Source: Staphylococcus hominis subsp. hominis (GTDB taxonomy: Bacteria; Bacillota; Bacilli; Staphylococcales; Staphylococcaceae). From it: 64,000 bases of DNA. The stretch lies in contig NZ_PPQE01000025.1 of NCBI RefSeq assembly GCF_002901845.1, positions 369,658-433,657 on the forward strand, in the 5' to 3' direction. Positions within the stretch are counted from its first letter, which is position 1. Each line of letters begins with the position of its first letter. Below, in pieces: positions 61,119-64,000 of this stretch. The notes under the pieces are model-generated. The model did no database searches, was not told the origin of the DNA, and saw only the letters and a list, made by a program, of their open reading frames with translations. The position numbers and the translations under genes are program-made.

Positions 61119-64000
61119 TTGAATCATATAAAAAAATTATTAGTAGCCAATCGTGGTGAAATTGCAATTAGAATTTTTAGAGCAGCAACGGAATTAAATA
61201 TTCAAACAGTAGCAATTTATTCAAATGAAGACAAAAATTCATTACATAGATATAAAGCCGATGAATCATATTTAGTGGGAAAAGATTTAGGACCTGCCGA
61301 AAGTTATTTAAATATTGAACGCATTATTGAAGTAGCAAAACGTGCGAATGTAGATGCAATACATCCAGGTTATGGCTTTTTAAGTGAAAATGAAGAATTT
61401 GCAAGACGTTGTAATGAAGAAGGCATAACATTTATTGGCCCGCACCTAGACCATTTAGATATGTTTGGTGATAAAGTAAAAGCAAGAACAACTGCAATTA
61501 AAGCAAATTTACCAGTTATACCAGGAACAGATGGACCAATTGAAAATTTTGATGCAGCAAAGGCATTTGCTAAAGAAGCAGGGTTCCCTCTGATGATTAA
61601 AGCCACAAGTGGTGGTGGTGGGAAAGGTATGCGTATTGTTCGCGAAGAAAGTGAATTAGAAGATGCGTTTCATCGTGCGAAATCTGAAGCACAAAAATCA
61701 TTTGGTAATAGTGAAGTATATATCGAAAGATACATCGATAATCCAAAACATATTGAAGTTCAAGTTATTGGCGATGAATATGGTAATATTGTTCATCTAT
61801 ATGAGCGTGATTGTTCTGTACAACGTCGTCATCAAAAAGTAGTTGAGGTAGCACCATCTGTAGGTTTACCTGATGAATTAAGAGAACGTATTTGTCAATC
61901 TGCATTACAATTAATGAAAAATATCAAATATGTTAATGCTGGAACAGTGGAATTTTTAGTATCTGGGGATGAATTCTTTTTCATTGAAGTCAATCCGCGT
62001 GTTCAGGTAGAGCATACGATTACAGAAATGATTACAGGAATTGATATAGTTAAAACTCAAATTTTAGTGGCAGATGGAGCAAGCCTATTTGACGAACGTA
62101 TCGCTTTACCTCCTCAAGAAGAAATCCAAACACTTGGTTATGCTATTCAATGTCGTATCACTACTGAAGATCCTACAAATGATTTTATGCCAGATTCTGG
62201 TACGATTATTGCTTATCGTTCAAGTGGTGGTTTTGGTGTACGTTTAGACGCAGGAGATGGCTTCCAAGGCGCTGAAATTTCACCTTACTATGACTCACTA
62301 TTAGTGAAATTATCTACTCATGCCATTACTTTTAAACAAGCTGAAGAAAAAATGGAACGCTCTTTACGAGAAATGCGTATTCGTGGTGTGAAAACAAATA
62401 TCCCATTTTTAGTTAATGTCATGCGTAATGAAAAATTCCGAAGTGGAGATTATACAACAAAATTTATTGAAGAAACACCGGAATTATTCGATATTGCACC
62501 TACATTAGACCGTGGTACTAAAACATTAGAATACATTGGGAATGTAACCATTAATGGTTTTCCGAATGTCGAAAAACGTACGAAGCCAGACTATGAGTCA
62601 ACTTCGATTCCGCAAGTTTCAAAAAAGAAAATTCAAAGTCTATATGGTACAAAACAATTACTAGATGAAAAAGGGCCTAGTGGAGTTGCGGATTGGGTTA
62701 AAGCACAAGATGATGTTTTAATTACTGATACGACATTCCGTGATGCGCACCAATCTTTACTTGCTACGCGTGTACGTACAAAAGATATGTTAAATATAGC
62801 TTCTAAAACTGCTGAAGTATTTAAAGATAGTTTTTCTTTAGAAATGTGGGGTGGCGCTACTTTTGATGTAGCATACAACTTCTTAAAAGAAAATCCTTGG
62901 GAGCGTTTAGAAAAACTTAGAAAAGCGATTCCAAATGTATTATTCCAAATGTTATTAAGAGCTTCAAATGCTGTGGGTTATAAGAATTATCCTGATAACG
63001 TAATTCAAAAATTTGTAGATGAAAGTGCTAAAGCAGGTGTAGATGTTTTCCGTATTTTCGACTCATTAAACTGGGTAGATCAAATGAAAGTGGCAAATGA
63101 AGCGGTACAAAAAGCAGGTAAAATTTCGGAGGGTACTATTTGTTACACAGGTGATATTTTAAACCCAGAACGTTCAAATGTGTTCACTTTAGATTACTAT
63201 GTTAAATTAGCTAAAGAATTAGAACGTGAAGGTTTCCATATTTTAGCAATTAAAGATATGGCTGGCTTATTAAAACCTAGAGCAGCATATGAACTGGTTG
63301 GAGAATTAAAAGCTGCAGTTAATTTACCAATACATCTACATACACATGATACAAGTGGAAATGGTTTATTAATCTACAAACAAGCCATCGATGCTGGTGT
63401 AGATATTATCGATACAGCTATTGCATCGATGAGTGGCTTAACAAGTCAACCAAGTGTGAACTCTTTATATTATGCATTAGATGGATTTAAACGAAATATG
63501 CGTACAGATATTCAAGGTTTAGAAGAATTAAGTCACTATTGGAGTACTGTTCGTCCATACTACGTTGACTTTGAAAGTGATATTAAGTCACCTAATACAG
63601 AAATTTATCAACATGAAATGCCAGGTGGTCAATACTCTAATTTAAGTCAACAAGCTAAAAGTTTAGGTCTTGGTGAACGTTTTAATGAGGTCAAAGATAT
63701 GTATCGTCGTGTTAATTTCTTGTTTGGAGATATCGTTAAAGTGACACCATCTTCAAAAGTGGTAGGAGATATGGCGTTATATATGGTACAAAATGATTTA
63801 GATGAACAATCGATTATTGAACAAGGTTATAAATTAGATTTTCCTGAATCAGTAGTGTCATACTTTAAAGGTGAGATTGGTCAACCAGTAAATGGCTTTA
63901 ATAAACAATTACAAGATATTATTTTAAAAGGTCAACAACCGCTAACTGAACGTCCAGGAGAATATTTAAAACCAGTAGATTTTGATGAGATACGAGAACA
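61119..64000 (+). CDS. pycA: Pyruvate carboxylase, N-terminal two-thirds (cut by window edge)
   Basis: Open from the TTG at 61119 (eight bases after AAAGGGGTG) to the right edge, about 960 codons without a stop; the full family length is about 1150. Order: biotin carboxylase domain (1-450; LLVANRGEIAIRIFRAA near 7, GGGGKGMRIVREE near 165, FIEVNPRVQVEHTITEM near 285), then the carboxyltransferase domain (about 530-820; LITDTTFRDAHQSLLATRVR near 538 with metal-binding Asp, LHTHDTSGN near 740). The biotinyl domain lies beyond the window. It makes oxaloacetate from pyruvate and bicarbonate, replenishing the TCA cycle; in Staphylococcus it is activated by acetyl-CoA, the Pdh product. Confidence 0.97.
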   Translation, partial: MNHIKKLLVANRGEIAIRIFRAATELNIQTVAIYSNEDKNSLHRYKADESYLVGKDLGPAESYLNIERIIEVAKRANVDAIHPGYGFLSENEEFARRCNEEGITFIGPHLDHLDMFGDKVKARTTAIKANLPVIPGTDGPIENFDAAKAFAKEAGFPLMIKATSGGGGKGMRIVREESELEDAFHRAKSEAQKSFGNSEVYIERYIDNPKHIEVQVIGDEYGNIVHLYERDCSVQRRHQKVVEVAPSVGLPDELRERICQSALQLMKNIKYVNAGTVEFLVSGDEFFFIEVNPRVQVEHTITEMITGIDIVKTQILVADGASLFDERIALPPQEEIQTLGYAIQCRITTEDPTNDFMPDSGTIIAYRSSGGFGVRLDAGDGFQGAEISPYYDSLLVKLSTHAITFKQAEEKMERSLREMRIRGVKTNIPFLVNVMRNEKFRSGDYTTKFIEETPELFDIAPTLDRGTKTLEYIGNVTINGFPNVEKRTKPDYESTSIPQVSKKKIQSLYGTKQLLDEKGPSGVADWVKAQDDVLITDTTFRDAHQSLLATRVRTKDMLNIASKTAEVFKDSFSLEMWGGATFDVAYNFLKENPWERLEKLRKAIPNVLFQMLLRASNAVGYKNYPDNVIQKFVDESAKAGVDVFRIFDSLNWVDQMKVANEAVQKAGKISEGTICYTGDILNPERSNVFTLDYYVKLAKELEREGFHILAIKDMAGLLKPRAAYELVGELKAAVNLPIHLHTHDTSGNGLLIYKQAIDAGVDIIDTAIASMSGLTSQPSVNSLYYALDGFKRNMRTDIQGLEELSHYWSTVRPYYVDFESDIKSPNTEIYQHEMPGGQYSNLSQQAKSLGLGERFNEVKDMYRRVNFLFGDIVKVTPSSKVVGDMALYMVQNDLDEQSIIEQGYKLDFPESVVSYFKGEIGQPVNGFNKQLQDIILKGQQPLTERPGEYLKPVDFDEIRE

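Overview
The window is chromosomal DNA of a low-GC Gram-positive bacterium. Gene content and order (atl, lcpB, fmtA, qoxABCD, folD, the purE-to-purD operon, ptsHI, cydAB, rnjA, def, pdhABCD, potABCD, mntH, typA, ftsW, pycA) are those of the core Staphylococcus chromosome. Many proteins read as close orthologues of S. aureus proteins, but the atl N-terminal region and the positions of hmp and a nucleoside hydrolase differ from the S. aureus order as I recall it. A coagulase-negative staphylococcus is the best guess; I cannot fix the species from sequence alone.

Layout. Positions 1-4.8 kb hold cell-envelope genes: the 5' part of the autolysin atl, a GNAT acetyltransferase, a DUF2538 protein, the LytR-CpsA-Psr ligase lcpB and fmtA. 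At 4.9-11.9 kb lie a nucleoside hydrolase, the quinol oxidase operon qoxABCD, a small secreted DUF5011 protein and flavohemoglobin hmp. At 12-24.3 kb folD is divergent from an eleven-gene purine operon purEKCSQLFMNHD that makes IMP from PRPP; a PurR-type box sits between them. At 24.4-27.4 kb a TPP riboswitch with its own terminator controls ykoEDC, an ECF-type thiamine-precursor transporter. At 27.6-31.2 kb are a 39-residue microprotein, an unknown membrane protein, an rRNA methyltransferase (rlmI-like) and a small unknown protein.

At 31.4-33.5 kb are ptsH and ptsI, the general PTS proteins. At 33.5-37.1 kb come a glutaredoxin-like protein, cydAB (bd-type oxidase) and the K+ channel gating subunit ktrC. 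At 37.1-40.7 kb are rnjA-rpoY, def and lipoprotein ykyA. At 40.8-45.9 kb is the pyruvate dehydrogenase cluster. At 46-51.9 kb is a UPF0223 gene, then a regulator with the spermidine/putrescine ABC transporter (potRABCD) and a membrane protein. At 52.3-54.4 kb are mntH with a near-perfect MntR-type palindrome and a DUF1054 gene, followed by a decayed GNAT pseudogene. At 55.1-64 kb are suhB, typA, the yla-type small genes, ftsW and the 5' two-thirds of pycA, which runs off the right edge.

The genes fit central metabolism and respiration: two terminal oxidases, NO detoxification, PTS phosphotransfer, pyruvate entry by Pdh and Pyc, and purine synthesis. Transcription units are almost all closed by clear rho-independent terminators. 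I see no tRNA, rRNA, insertion sequence, prophage, CRISPR array or defence island. I did not find a convincing undescribed system. The best second-look items are regulatory RNA structures: a terminator hairpin enclosing a 17-codon ORF between cydB and ktrC, a similar long-loop hairpin directly before the pot regulator, a structured element between pdhB and pdhC, and a palindrome before ptsH.
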